A DNA stretch of 55,895 bases from Candidatus Bathycorpusculum termitum (GTDB taxonomy: Archaea; Thermoproteota; Bathyarchaeia; Bathyarchaeales; Bathycorpusculaceae): NCBI GenBank assembly GCA_031254875.1, contig JAIRTW010000020.1:1-55895 (forward strand), written 5' to 3'. Numbering within the stretch: position 1 is the stretch's first letter; every line of letters begins with the position of its first letter. The notes below the pieces were generated by a model. The model had not been told where the DNA came from, did no database searches, and worked only from the letters and a program-made list of their open reading frames with translations. The position numbers and the translations under genes are program-made. Below are positions 41,951 to 51,045 of the stretch, one piece after another.

Positions 41951-44935
41951 ATGTTTAAAAGTAGAGCTAAAATTTCTCTTTCTATTGTATCGATAGTCTT
42001 GATTCTGTGTATGTTCGCGCAGGTGCCGCTTTCTGTTGGCAATACGGTCAAGGATGTTACGTGGACACATAGCAACACGTTGGTTGTAGCGATGTCTGAG
42101 ACGGAGATGGTAACAGCCATAGTGCCCGTCCAGGCGACGATTACAACAAGGAATGGTGTTGATCAATATACTGTAATATATGATGGGAATGGTAGTACCG
42201 ATGGGGGAGTTCCTGTCGATGAAATGATATATGGCGATGATGATGTGCTGACTGTGTTTGGTCCGGGTGATCTTGCAAGGACAGGACACGTTTTTGCTGG
42301 CTGGAGCACAAGGCCGGATGGCAGCGGTACGTATTGTAGCCCGGGTAAAACATTTAGCATTATGGATGTGGGTATACTCGATTATGTTGTGGGCTCAACT
42401 CTTACCCTGTACGCCCAATGGTCGGGCAATGGCGGCGATGTGATTTTGCCGACAGGGGTGTCTATTTCGCCAATGGCGGTATCGCTTAGTGTGAACGCAA
42501 CACGGCAGCTTGTGGCAACAGTACTGCCTGCTAACGGGGTTGATAGATCTCTTACGTGGATGAGTAGCAATACCTCTGTGGTGACAGTATCAGAAACCGG
42601 GGTAGTGACAACAAAAGCGACCGGCACGGCAACGATCACAGCCCAAACGGTGAATGATCTCACGGCAAATTGTAAGGTGACTGTAACGACTGCAACGGCT
42701 TCGTTTAAAGTTGAGGGAACAAAAATAATAGGTTTGGATGGTAGCGAGTTCTTAGTCAAGGGTGTCAACGTACGTGGACCTGACTGGGGGTTTGCAAGAT
42801 CTACACTTCAGGATTTAGACTTAATAGTGGATGTATGGCAATTCAATACGATCCGGTTGTATATGACTATGGGTATGGCTTGGACATGGTCACAGAGCTA
42901 TAGTGAAGAACTTGACGAGATAATCGATGGATTTACGTCCAGAGGTATTGTGGTGATGCTTGAATTGCATGACTGGACTGGTCTTTGGCCGGGTGATACG
43001 GGCTATTGGACAAACGAGCGACAGTACTGGAACGACTATGTGCCTGCTCTTTCTGAGATGATAGACTGGTGGGTTGATAAGGCTGAACGTTTTAGCGATA
43101 ACCCTTATGTATGGTTTAATATTATGAACGAACCGGGTATTGATAACACTGAGGAATCTGCTACCAAATGGCTTAACATACATGATGCTGTAATTAAGGC
43201 TATCAGAGATACCGGTGCAGAAAACATTATCGTTTTAGACGAGCACAACTGGGGACAGGGTAACAGCTACTATGGAGGCGCCTCCTCATATGACAGCGCG
43301 GTTATACGAATGGGTCCAACACTTAATGAACAATATACTAATCTCGTATTTTCTCTGCATGTATATGATGCGTGGGCCGATGGAAAAGACAGATTTGATA
43401 CTTATTTCCAAGATGCAAAAGATCGCGGTCTATGCGTAATACTTGGCGAATTCGGTGTAGGCATTACAAGAGGTCAACATGAGGCTGTTAAAAACATGTA
43501 TGAGTCAGCCATTTCCCATGGAATCGGCAGAATATACTGGGCATGGGATAACAGTCTGCCACTCACTACCACAGGCGAAGGAAGCGGATGGACAATCGAC
43601 AAAACGGATGGAACCAAGCCAACTAATCTCGCATGGGTGGGAGAATGTGTATGGGCTGACAACCGTGGATTGTTAACTACACCCGTGCCAGATTTTGACC
43701 CAAATTTGCCGCTGATTACCAACGGCGGATTTGAGCTCGGCTTGTCTGGTTGGATGAACTGGGGCGGAAACGCAATATCGATAGTAAATGGTGCATCTTA
43801 TGACGGTTCTAACGCTTTAAGCATAGCTTTTGGCTCTACAGGAGGTATCGGACAAATATTGGCCTTGGAACCCAATACTACTTACCGTTTTAGCGTTTGG
43901 GCTAAGGGTAGTGGGGATTTGGGTATAAAATATAGACTTGATACTGTTGACGATTTTGAATATCATAATATGTTGCTTTTCACTGAAGATGACTGGGAAA
44001 ACAAATTCATCACCTTTACTACGCCAGATAAATTTTATTTCGTTATGCATTTTATGTGGAAAGGCTTTCCGTATTCTGATTTTTACGTAGATAATATCGA
44101 ATTGATTAAAGTCAATGTGGACAATGTTGAAATAGAAACATTGCCTGTGAAATTGACGTATCAAATTGGTGAAGCCTTGGATTTAGCGGGACTTGCCCTT
44201 CAAGTGAATTATGCGGATTATCCTTCTGAACGACTTGAGGTAAAAAATACTATGACAGCGCTAAATGTAAAAGAAGAAAGAACTTTGGAAGGTTCTGTTA
44301 TAGTAGACGGTTTTGATTCACAGACCAGTGGAACAAAAACCGTTACGGTAACCTATAACGGTTGCACAACTACCTTTGACGTGAGGGTTATGGAAGGCAA
44401 CGGAATATTTGTGCCTGAAACAAACATACTATTGGATAAAACTATGGTAACACTGACTGCTGGTGAAATGATGGCCTTAACAGCAGTGGTGATGCCTAAT
44501 GACGCAACGGATAAAACTGTCGCGTGGTCGAACGATAACCCTGCGGTGGCATCAGTGACCGCGAACGGACTGGTAACAGCAAAAACCGCAGGAACAGCGG
44601 CGATTACGGCAACGACTGTGAACGGTTTGACAGCGAGTTGTAACTTGACAGTTAATGCCGGCGGAAAATATACCATAACATATGATGGCAACAATAGCAC
44701 AGACGGAACGGTTCCTGTAGACAAAAAATCGTATGGTGACGCAGATATCGTAACAGTGTTTGGTCCAGGTGATCTTGCCCGAGCTGGATATAATTTTGTT
44801 GGATGGAACACAAGATCTGATGGCGGCGGCACGTATTGTGGCACGGGCCGAACCTTTGGCATTTTAGATGCAGGTATAATAGATTATGTCCTGGAACTAA
44901 ATCTTGCTCTTTATGCGCAATGGTCACCTAAATGA
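41951..44935 (+). CDS. Large secreted multidomain GH5 glycoside hydrolase of bacterial style
   Basis: 994 residues. Order: signal peptide (1-30), an InlB B-repeat-type module (73-158, YTVIYDGNGS to LYAQWS), a BIG2 Ig-like domain (165-247), a GH5 catalytic domain (about 251-575; acid/base Glu394 in NIMNEPG, nucleophile Glu500 in ILGEFGVG), a CenC-type carbohydrate-binding module (588-721), a BIG3-like Ig domain (725-815), a second BIG2 (824-902) and a second InlB-type module (907-992). This arrangement is typical of Clostridia and other Firmicutes and is unusual in archaea, so lateral acquisition is likely. It probably degrades beta-glucans outside the cell. No sortase or membrane anchor is seen at the C-terminus. 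Confidence 0.85.
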   Translation: MFKSRAKISLSIVSIVLILCMFAQVPLSVGNTVKDVTWTHSNTLVVAMSETEMVTAIVPVQATITTRNGVDQYTVIYDGNGSTDGGVPVDEMIYGDDDVLTVFGPGDLARTGHVFAGWSTRPDGSGTYCSPGKTFSIMDVGILDYVVGSTLTLYAQWSGNGGDVILPTGVSISPMAVSLSVNATRQLVATVLPANGVDRSLTWMSSNTSVVTVSETGVVTTKATGTATITAQTVNDLTANCKVTVTTATASFKVEGTKIIGLDGSEFLVKGVNVRGPDWGFARSTLQDLDLIVDVWQFNTIRLYMTMGMAWTWSQSYSEELDEIIDGFTSRGIVVMLELHDWTGLWPGDTGYWTNERQYWNDYVPALSEMIDWWVDKAERFSDNPYVWFNIMNEPGIDNTEESATKWLNIHDAVIKAIRDTGAENIIVLDEHNWGQGNSYYGGASSYDSAVIRMGPTLNEQYTNLVFSLHVYDAWADGKDRFDTYFQDAKDRGLCVILGEFGVGITRGQHEAVKNMYESAISHGIGRIYWAWDNSLPLTTTGEGSGWTIDKTDGTKPTNLAWVGECVWADNRGLLTTPVPDFDPNLPLITNGGFELGLSGWMNWGGNAISIVNGASYDGSNALSIAFGSTGGIGQILALEPNTTYRFSVWAKGSGDLGIKYRLDTVDDFEYHNMLLFTEDDWENKFITFTTPDKFYFVMHFMWKGFPYSDFYVDNIELIKVNVDNVEIETLPVKLTYQIGEALDLAGLALQVNYADYPSERLEVKNTMTALNVKEERTLEGSVIVDGFDSQTSGTKTVTVTYNGCTTTFDVRVMEGNGIFVPETNILLDKTMVTLTAGEMMALTAVVMPNDATDKTVAWSNDNPAVASVTANGLVTAKTAGTAAITATTVNGLTASCNLTVNAGGKYTITYDGNNSTDGTVPVDKKSYGDADIVTVFGPGDLARAGYNFVGWNTRSDGGGTYCGTGRTFGILDAGIIDYVLELNLALYAQWSPK
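42167..42424 (+). repeat. InlB B-repeat-type module, copy 1
   Basis: Residues 73-158 of the GH5 protein. Shared with copy 2 (44669-44926): YDGN(G/N)(S)TDG, VPVD, YGD, TVFGPGDLAR, GGTYC/SGTYC and LYAQWS. The blocks are alike in DNA as well as protein, pointing to internal duplication. Confidence 0.75.
44669..44926 (+). repeat. InlB B-repeat-type module, copy 2
   Basis: Residues 907-992 of the GH5 protein, at its C-terminus; see copy 1 at 42167-42424. The same flanking order (module beside a BIG2 domain) is mirrored at the two ends of the protein. Confidence 0.75.
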
Positions 44936-45227
44936 TTCGACGCATATTAAATATTCGTAATTAGATTGATATGCGATATTTTCGTTTTTTTTAAAAAAAA
45001 TATTTTTTTATAACAAAAATTGAAGTTGTAATAATCAAATAATCACCTGCCATATTACTCATACAAGCACAATATTTGGCTACCTGCCAGTTGTGTATCA
45101 CCGTTTCCTATATTTTTCACCGCAAACTCTGCAGTATCCTGCATTTAGGTTAATCTAACTTTCATAATTACCCTTATTTATCCATAACCATTTTAAGGTC
45201 CTTTGTGCTGTTGTAGCATGGAAAGCG
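44936..45227. terminator. AT-rich gap with poly-T tract after the GH5 gene
   Basis: A run of T followed by A and T tracts (about 44983-45010) lies 50-75 bases after the GH5 stop. Archaeal transcription commonly ends at oligo-T, so this is a reasonable terminator. The rest is non-coding. Confidence 0.35.
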
Positions 45228-45413
45228 ATGTCTGAGAAAGTTATTCGACAGAAAAAAATAATCGGTATTGTTGCGATAGCGCTTTTGGTGGTATTGATAG
45301 TTTTGGGTTTGCTACGTTACCTTACAACTATTGAATGGACTGTGGCCGCTTTAATTGTGGCCGGAATCGCTAACCTGATGTTTAGAAAAACCGGCAAGTC
45401 TCAACCTAACTAA
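45228..45413 (+). CDS. Small two-span membrane protein
   Basis: 61 residues with two hydrophobic helices (IIGIVAIALLVVLIVLGLLR and WTVAALIVAGIANLMFRK) between basic ends. The ATG at 45228 is preceded by GGAAAG. Its compact layout is like other small archaeal membrane proteins without a known family. It lies between the GH5 gene and a convergent hypothetical gene, without operon partners. Confidence 0.5.
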   Translation: MSEKVIRQKKIIGIVAIALLVVLIVLGLLRYLTTIEWTVAALIVAGIANLMFRKTGKSQPN

Positions 45414-45476
45414 GATCCACCCTCAAACCTAATTTTTCACCCTGAAGAAAAATTATACATCTGTGCTTAGATGCAG

Positions 45477-45794
45477 TTATTTTTGATATTTGGGATTCTT
45501 TGCTTCCTTTATCCAAAACTCTGGGTCATCAACTTCGATAACTTCAACTTGCACTACGTTGACGGGGTTGGTGAGTACTGAGCGTAATTTCGGCGACAAA
45601 TCCGGATTGGACAGAAGCAACATCCGAGATGCCTCCAATGCATCAGCAATTTTTTCCATCTTTCTGCTGGGATAACCATTATACTTGATACTTTTACCTT
45701 CAGAGATGGCTCTATCAAAGGCATCTTTGCTACATTGGATAAATTTGCCGTCTTCGCGTATAAACCAGAAGGGCCCTATGGGATTTTTGGGCAT
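45477..45794 (-). CDS. Hypothetical protein
   Basis: 105 residues, soluble and acidic. The start MPKNPIGPFWFIREDGKFI suggests a short strand-turn-strand, followed by QCSKDAFDRAISEGKSIKYN, a helix EKIADALEASRMLLLSNPDL, and VVQVEVIEVDDPEFWIKEAK. No signal peptide, membrane span or recognised motif. The coding appearance (balanced codon positions, plausible ATG at 45792-45794) supports it as a real gene, but the family is not recognised. Confidence 0.55.
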   Translation of the reverse strand: MPKNPIGPFWFIREDGKFIQCSKDAFDRAISEGKSIKYNGYPSRKMEKIADALEASRMLLLSNPDLSPKLRSVLTNPVNVVQVEVIEVDDPEFWIKEAKNPKYQK

Positions 45795-46032
45795 AGCTAT
45801 CAGATAGCATAACCATTTGGAAATACTAATTAACGTTTGCCCAAATGCGTCTCAGATTCGATTAAACATCAGTCATATAGGCAATGCCTATCCTTACGTG
45901 CAATTATCTTCATCGACACCAAAAGAACACTGTTGGAGTTTAAAAACCGACACATGCATAACTTGTATTGTATTGTTGGTAAAACTAAAAAATAAAAACA
46001 GAAGGAGAGAGCAAAACGTAGTAGCTAGCGGT

Positions 46033-46125
46033 TTAGCTTGTCTGTGTTTTGCTCTTATGTGCTTTTTTTGCCTTCCTTTTTTCGTCTCTCTCTTTTTTAG
46101 TTAAAGGTTTTTCTTTTTTGGGCAT
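46033..46125 (-). CDS. Possible 30-residue lysine-rich peptide
   Basis: Minus strand, ATG at 46123-46125, stop at 46033-46035. It starts MPKKEKPLTKKERDEKRK and ends SKTQTS. TATA-like TTATTTAAAGC and TATATCG stretches lie about 30-50 bp upstream. The composition suits a nucleic-acid-binding peptide, but a frame this short may be chance in an A-rich stretch. Kept at low confidence. Confidence 0.25.
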   Translation of the reverse strand: MPKKEKPLTKKERDEKRKAKKAHKSKTQTS

Positions 46126-46278
46126 TTCGGTTTTGGCTCCGAAGGTATCATGCGATATAATGCTTTAAATAATTTTCCAAAATCAGGTGTATTTGTCTTC
46201 ACCAAAATATTTTCCATTTTTGAGGATTATCTCATTATATGGTGTTTGTTCGCATAGTAGGATAGAATGCCCGACGCC

Positions 46279-46386
46279 TTAACATATTACTATGTCAGCT
46301 CCGAACTCCTCCCTCAGAACTTCGCAGGCAAGTTTCCAAGCCCGAGGCTCGCCAGCCACTCCTAAACAACAACTACAATTTCCCAC
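46279..46386 (-). pseudogene. Short cysteine-containing frame, probable gene remnant
   Basis: Minus strand, GTG at 46384-46386, stop at 46279-46281. The product contains GNCSCCLGVAGEPRAWKLAC then EVLREEFGADIVIC, a believable helix-strand end of a larger soluble protein. No start context and no flanking match in other frames. It may be a decayed remnant. The remainder of 45795-46721 has no gene I can support. Confidence 0.25.
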
Positions 46387-46721
46387 AATGAATCAACGCA
46401 TGCGGCTAAGTTTTTGGTTGGTCCACTAATGAATAGTAAGATAATCCCAAAAGAGGAAATAATTTCTGGAAAAGACAACTAGAAAATACATGCGAAATAT
46501 TTATTAACACTTTCGATAAGCTCCTCACGCAGTGATTATTATGTCAGAAAATAAATCAAATCCGAAACAGGCTCTCCTTTGGGGCTGTTTGCCTTTATCG
46601 AAGGCAGTTTATTAATTTCTCTTGCTTTAAAGACTAGAAAACGTTCTACCCCCCTAATTCGATGTTTGCTTATCTTTATGACGCTAATGGCTTTATCTGC
46701 TATTTTGGAGATAATTTTACT

Positions 46722-47942
46722 ATGAGAATGCTTAATGCTGCAAAAAGACACGGCGTAGGACTTATGGGCATTGTTGTACCTACGTTTTGGTCGTACATTA
46801 TACCCTTTATGTTTGCTTATTTAACACTTTCAACGCTTGGCTTACGTTGGAGTTTAATTATTGGAATAGCTCTTTTTGTCTCAATATATGTGTTAATGAC
46901 AAAAAGAGTAATGCAAAATAAAATAAAGAAGGGCGAGCTTGAAACTCTTGGACATACTGCCTCGGGTGTGCCTGTATTTAAAATAGAGGATTCAATAGCA
47001 AATGCCATAGCCATAGGGTTCTGCAAACATTTTCAATATATTATCATAAGTACTGGTCTTTTGAAACTTTTTAATGATAACCCGTCCGAGTATGCGGCAA
47101 TTATTGAACATGAAGGTAACCACATACGCCTGATGCATAATCTTACAGGAATACTAACCGGAATTTTTATTCTAATCGTTTATACTTCAATGCTGTCGAT
47201 TGCGGCAATCAACACACCTATAGTACAAATTTGTATATATATTGCAATAACTGTGATGTTTTTCCTTTTCTCCCGTCTTTTGTCGCGTTCTTTTGAGACT
47301 ATGGCAGATAAGACCTCTGACCCTGAAGCTTTGAGAAGTGCTTTGGCAAAAATGGATGAACATAACAAGGTAGTCACAAACTCGAAACCTAAGCGATTCA
47401 ATTTAGGCATTTTTTCTACACACCCCCGTGTAGACGAGCGACCTTTAAAACCAAATCAACTTAAAGAGGTTTCAATAGCGGGATTGTTTGTCTCGTTTCT
47501 TATTGCGATTGGTTTGATAGCACGCATATTTTTGGATACACCATTTAACAGTAATATGATGCTTTTAGGTATTGTAATTATTTTTTCAGTATCTCTGTTT
47601 GGTACAGCGATTATAGTTATTGAGTACATGTTTATTTCCAATCTCGCCGCTTTTTTTGCTAAAAAATTTAATGTCCAATCCCTTTATCAAAATAACGCAT
47701 TAAATGGTATAATTATTTTAATGATACTGACGGTAATACCAATACTTACCGGAATTAACAATTTGGCTATAATGGGCATTTTTAGTTTGTGTGCAATCGG
47801 AATTGCTATAGTTACTACCGCCGTAGGAACTGAACCTTTCAAGAAAGGGTTTTTAGTTTCAAGTTTAAGCTGGATAATAAACGCGGCAATTTTTATCGCT
47901 GCATACATGACAATTCTGGGAATTCTATTTAACATTCTATAA
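46722..47942 (+). CDS. M48-family membrane metallopeptidase (HtpX-like)
   Basis: About 406 residues from the ATG at 46722 (MRMLNAAKRHGVGLMGIVVP); the frame opens 20 codons earlier at 46662. The zinc motif is IIEHEGNHIRL, with His130, Glu131 and His134 of the shorter form; the third ligand is probably Glu192 in SRSFETMADKTSDPEA. Two hydrophobic stretches before and two after the catalytic core, plus a C-terminal bundle of about four spans, embed it in the membrane. HtpX-type peptidases degrade misfolded membrane proteins. The gene is markedly more A/T-rich (many ATA, TTA, AAA codons) than the glycan genes, suggesting foreign origin or a different expression niche. Confidence 0.8.
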   Translation: MRMLNAAKRHGVGLMGIVVPTFWSYIIPFMFAYLTLSTLGLRWSLIIGIALFVSIYVLMTKRVMQNKIKKGELETLGHTASGVPVFKIEDSIANAIAIGFCKHFQYIIISTGLLKLFNDNPSEYAAIIEHEGNHIRLMHNLTGILTGIFILIVYTSMLSIAAINTPIVQICIYIAITVMFFLFSRLLSRSFETMADKTSDPEALRSALAKMDEHNKVVTNSKPKRFNLGIFSTHPRVDERPLKPNQLKEVSIAGLFVSFLIAIGLIARIFLDTPFNSNMMLLGIVIIFSVSLFGTAIIVIEYMFISNLAAFFAKKFNVQSLYQNNALNGIIILMILTVIPILTGINNLAIMGIFSLCAIGIAIVTTAVGTEPFKKGFLVSSLSWIINAAIFIAAYMTILGILFNIL

Positions 47943-48162
47943 CTATGTAGTGCACCAATTTAGAATACCTCTATTCAAAGTAGAAAATTCGTGTTTAGAT
48001 CCATAGATAATTGGAAGTTTTTTACAGAAAAAACCTCTTAACCTTCAATAAACGCAAACATGACCTGAGGTCTGGTTGGCATAACCGATGGGAAGTTTGG
48101 ATAGCGATATCACTATTAATAAGATAATTTCAAAAATGGACATTATTTTGGTGAACGACAAA

Positions 48163-48510
48163 TCAGGTGTATTCCCTAAATGTATGTCCGCATTTTGTAC
48201 ACCGCATAAACTGTGTGGTGGCTTCATCACCGCCCCGCGTCTGCACTTGCCAAACATAGACCATGTTGTTATCACATTTTTCACATTTCATCTTTATTGA
48301 CTGCATGGGCGTGATTTGTTGATCCTGTTCACTGATAATCGTCATAAACGGTTTAGGTTTAGGCTGGATGACCGCACCGGTGCGGGCTTCAGCTTTTATG
48401 TCTGCAGGTTCCTTAGTGAAGTTGCATTTTGCGCAACAAAGCACAAAGGCGTTACCGACGCCGGTTTTTTTGGGTTCAAGACGTGAACCACAATTGGGAC
48501 AAAATTCCAA
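48163..48510 (-). CDS. tfs: Transcription factor S (TFS), RNA polymerase transcript-cleavage factor
   Basis: 115 residues with two zinc ribbons. N-terminal: Cys4, Cys7, Cys26 (or 25), Cys29 in FCPNCGSR and CCAKCN. C-terminal: Cys76, Cys79, Cys104, Cys107 in CEKCDN and CTKCGH. The loop QTRGGDEATTQFMRC holds the acidic Asp95-Glu96 pair that in TFS/TFIIS reaches the polymerase active site to stimulate cleavage of backtracked RNA. Start: TTG at 48508-48510 with GAGAGGA upstream. A TATA-like TTATATTTTAAGG lies about 50 bp upstream. Archaeal TFS and RPB9 are related, but the DE pair favours the cleavage factor. Confidence 0.9.
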   Translation of the reverse strand: MEFCPNCGSRLEPKKTGVGNAFVLCCAKCNFTKEPADIKAEARTGAVIQPKPKPFMTIISEQDQQITPMQSIKMKCEKCDNNMVYVWQVQTRGGDEATTQFMRCTKCGHTFREYT

Positions 48511-48818
48511 TCTAAAATTCCTCTCTCTTTTCTGTTACATAAACCCGGCCTTAAAATATAAGGCTTCTTTCCTCCCGCATCAAATTTAGAAAAAATCAAC
48601 GCATAAAACAACCCCCCAAACAAATAGAATACCACCACAAAAGAAAAAGACGCACAATCAAATGAATCGCAGATACTACGCAATGCAGAACACCCACACT
48701 CCAACTAGCGAGCCCAAAATAAATTGTCTGATGGGTATACGCTGAGACAACTTGTGATTTGTGGATATGATCTCTTTGGAGGTGTGACTTTGCGCTTCTA
48801 TCTGGTTAAACTAACTAA
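48511..48818. other. Intergenic gap
   Basis: On the minus strand a hydrophobic frame (ASFSFVVVFYLFGGLFYALI) lies near 48600-48660, but it continues into the TFS promoter and gene in another frame, so I do not call it a gene. No other element seen. Confidence 0.3.
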
Positions 48819-50435
48819 TTAGCTAAGTTGTCTGTTGTTGTATCTATTGCGCCGTTTCTTTATCAGGGCCACCGACAGCAGGCTCCCCACTGTTATCAAC
48901 GAGGTAATTATCGTTATTTCATAGAGACTAACCGTAGCGCTTTTGTGTGTCTGTTGGGGTGTTGCGGATGCTGGGGTCGTTTGACTGGGGGTCTGTGTTG
49001 ACTCAAGAGATGTCGGTGTCGGTGGTATAGGTGTTGGTTTGGGGGTGGCGGTTGAGGCGGGATTGCTGACTGTGCTTGGTATTGCCGCTTGCGGTGTTGG
49101 AGTGGACGGTGGGGGGGTTGCTGGTGTGGTTGTTGCTGGGGCAGGTGTGGGGGTTGGGGTGGCGGTTGGTTCAGGTGTAGGTGCAGGTGTTGGGCTGGGT
49201 GTTGGTGTGGCTGTGGGTGTAGGTGTCGGCGTCGGGGTAGGCGTTAGGGATGGGGTAGGCTCAGGAGTCGACGTTGGCGTCGGAGTCGGAACAGAAGTCG
49301 GGGTTGGTGTAGGCGTTGGATTCCCTGAGGGAATATCTCTGATTTGATAGGCAAAATCTGGTTTTAATGTTCCAAAAATAACACCGCTTCGGGGGTGGAT
49401 GGTGAAGTGGTTCCATCGGTCATCAGAAGCACTTATGCTTGATGAGGTAACAACATTCCAGTTTATGCCGTCGCCACTGGCTACAACTCGTGTAACGCCG
49501 TTTTGTATTTCAGCACAATTAGCAAAGACTAACACATTGCTAAAATACACACCTGACATAAAGGGCATGGCTCCTTCTGCAGACGGATTATAGACAACCT
49601 GTGGTGTAAACAGTCTGTTGCTTCCATCATCTTGGAACCGATGTATCTGGCAAACCCGGCTGGGGTAGTCCTGCCCGATATACACATAGTTCTCCGCAAA
49701 CGCCATGGCTAAATAGACCGTGCCCAACGCACTGTTTCTATCCACAACCAACGTCCAAGTTGCGCCGTTATCTTTACTGCGAAAAATTTTTTCACCATCA
49801 CTATAGCTGGCATACGACGGATTTTCTCCTGTAATCAAATAGATGTAACCATTGTATGGGTTGAATTTTATGTTATGAAAGTGCAAGACGTTTGAGATGC
49901 CTGTGCCGATTCTCGTCCAACTGGCACCGCCGTTTGTACTTTTGAGGATCTGGGGCTGGGCTGATCCACTGGTATATGTTATGGTGTAGAGGTTGCCTGA
50001 ATTATCTTCAGTCATGGCTATGTAGAAGGATTCACTGTGGCTTCCGTTGGTGTTTAAAACCCTAGTGAAGCTTGCACCACCGTTGGTGGAACGATAAAGC
50101 CCGTTGGTGCCGCCGGCACTTGCAAAAATATAGTTCCGAGAATCCACAAAAACATTCCAGACAAGCCCCGAGTAGACGTTGGTTGCATCGAAAACGCCGG
50201 GCAGCCGGTAAATAAATTGAAAAGAAACACCGTTATCGGTGCTTTTCCATAATCCGAAATTTCGGTCTCCCGCCCAAAGCACCCCATTGGTGTCCACGTC
50301 ATTTCCCGCGAAACTCAAGTTGGTTTTTATTTGTGTAAGTTGAATATCTGCACTTGCCGGTGGCATAGTTGAAAAAAATAAAGCTAAAACAAGAAGCATA
50401 ACTGCTAATACATAGAAACTATTTTTCCTATTCAT
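48819..50435 (-). CDS. BNR-repeat extracellular protein with Pro/Thr stalk and C-terminal membrane anchor
   Basis: About 538 residues from the ATG at 50433-50435, which gives a signal peptide ([20 protein letters not shown]). The main domain is a beta-propeller with BNR/Asp-box repeats: [59 protein letters not shown] long Thr/Pro linker (about 48960-49330 in DNA) forms an extended stalk, then one membrane helix ([20 protein letters not shown]) and a basic tail. Propellers of this type occur in sialidases, xyloglucanases and adhesins; the sialidase RIP motif was not clearly found, so activity is uncertain. It is exported and probably displayed on the cell surface. Confidence 0.78.
   Translation of the reverse strand: MNRKNSFYVLAVMLLVLALFFSTMPPASADIQLTQIKTNLSFAGNDVDTNGVLWAGDRNFGLWKSTDNGVSFQFIYRLPGVFDATNVYSGLVWNVFVDSRNYIFASAGGTNGLYRSTNGGASFTRVLNTNGSHSESFYIAMTEDNSGNLYTITYTSGSAQPQILKSTNGGASWTRIGTGISNVLHFHNIKFNPYNGYIYLITGENPSYASYSDGEKIFRSKDNGATWTLVVDRNSALGTVYLAMAFAENYVYIGQDYPSRVCQIHRFQDDGSNRLFTPQVVYNPSAEGAMPFMSGVYFSNVLVFANCAEIQNGVTRVVASGDGINWNVVTSSSISASDDRWNHFTIHPRSGVIFGTLKPDFAYQIRDIPSGNPTPTPTPTSVPTPTPTSTPEPTPSLTPTPTPTPTPTATPTPSPTPAPTPEPTATPTPTPAPATTTPATPPPSTPTPQAAIPSTVSNPASTATPKPTPIPPTPTSLESTQTPSQTTPASATPQQTHKSATVSLYEITIITSLITVGSLLSVALIKKRRNRYNNRQLS
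49030..49320. repeat. Low-complexity Pro/Thr-coding tract
   Basis: Minus-strand coding of (T/A/S)P(T/S)-type repeats, seen on the plus strand as GGTGTNGGNGTNGG units. It forms the stalk of the BNR-repeat protein, and its repetitive DNA may vary in length between strains. Confidence 0.7.
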
Positions 50436-50625
50436 ACAATCACTCAGAAGATGCCTGGCTTTTGAAAACACAAGCGACTGATCAGCAGCGTCTTTTTCTT
50501 GGAATGAGAGTTAAAAAGCCACTATGTAAAATGTTGTCTGAGCAATATAAAGAATCTTTTTGGACACCCATCTATCGAGACAGATATGCCAGCGTCGGGT
50601 AAAGTATCTGCCCAGCTGGTTGGGA

Positions 50626-50949
50626 CTACTTGATTTCTTGTAGCCAGGCAGTGAATTTTTCGTCCTTTATGCAGTTGCCCGGCAGACTGTCGAGCCGGCG
50701 GCTGACCTTTCTATCTTCAAACAGAATAACCGTGGGTACAGTAGCAACCTCATAGTCATCCCACAGCGGGCTATCATAGTCGTCCATGCGTACCTGAACT
50801 ATGCTGAGCGTTAAATCCGCTGTTTTTTCTTTAAAGAGAGGTATAAACCGTATGCAATGCGGGCACCATGACGCATAAAATAATACAAGGGTACGTTTAG
50901 CTTTGGCAAGCTCTAAGTCAAGGGCCTGCTTGTTGTCAACTATAACCAT
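50626..50949 (-). CDS. Thioredoxin-like protein
   Basis: 107 residues from the ATG at 50947-50949; the longer frame to 51153 overlaps the divergent gene's start and is not preferred. Motifs: VLFYASWCPHCIRFIPLF with redox cysteines Cys29 and Cys32 (WCPHC rather than WCGPC), VQVRMDDYDSPLWDDYEVAT, and the cis-Pro VPTVILFEDR. No signal peptide, so cytosolic disulfide exchange. It is divergently arranged with the Pelota-like gene at 51046, 96 bases apart, and they may share a promoter region. Confidence 0.85.
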   Translation of the reverse strand: MVIVDNKQALDLELAKAKRTLVLFYASWCPHCIRFIPLFKEKTADLTLSIVQVRMDDYDSPLWDDYEVATVPTVILFEDRKVSRRLDSLPGNCIKDEKFTAWLQEIK

Positions 50950-51045
50950 AACTATCCAAATATTAAGCGGGCCATGGGTTTCATAAACATGCCGTTTCAG
51001 ATGATAGCGGACAACTAAAATAAGCCGCCTCAAACAATATCCAGC

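Noticed and set aside
45817-46104. A 95-codon plus-strand frame with a hydrophobic end
   Set aside because: No ribosome binding site, mixed composition and no protein-like pattern; it is antisense to the Lys-rich minus-strand frame.
49039-49347. A plus-strand frame of alternating Val/Gly residues
   Set aside because: It is the antisense shadow of the Pro/Thr stalk of the BNR-repeat protein.
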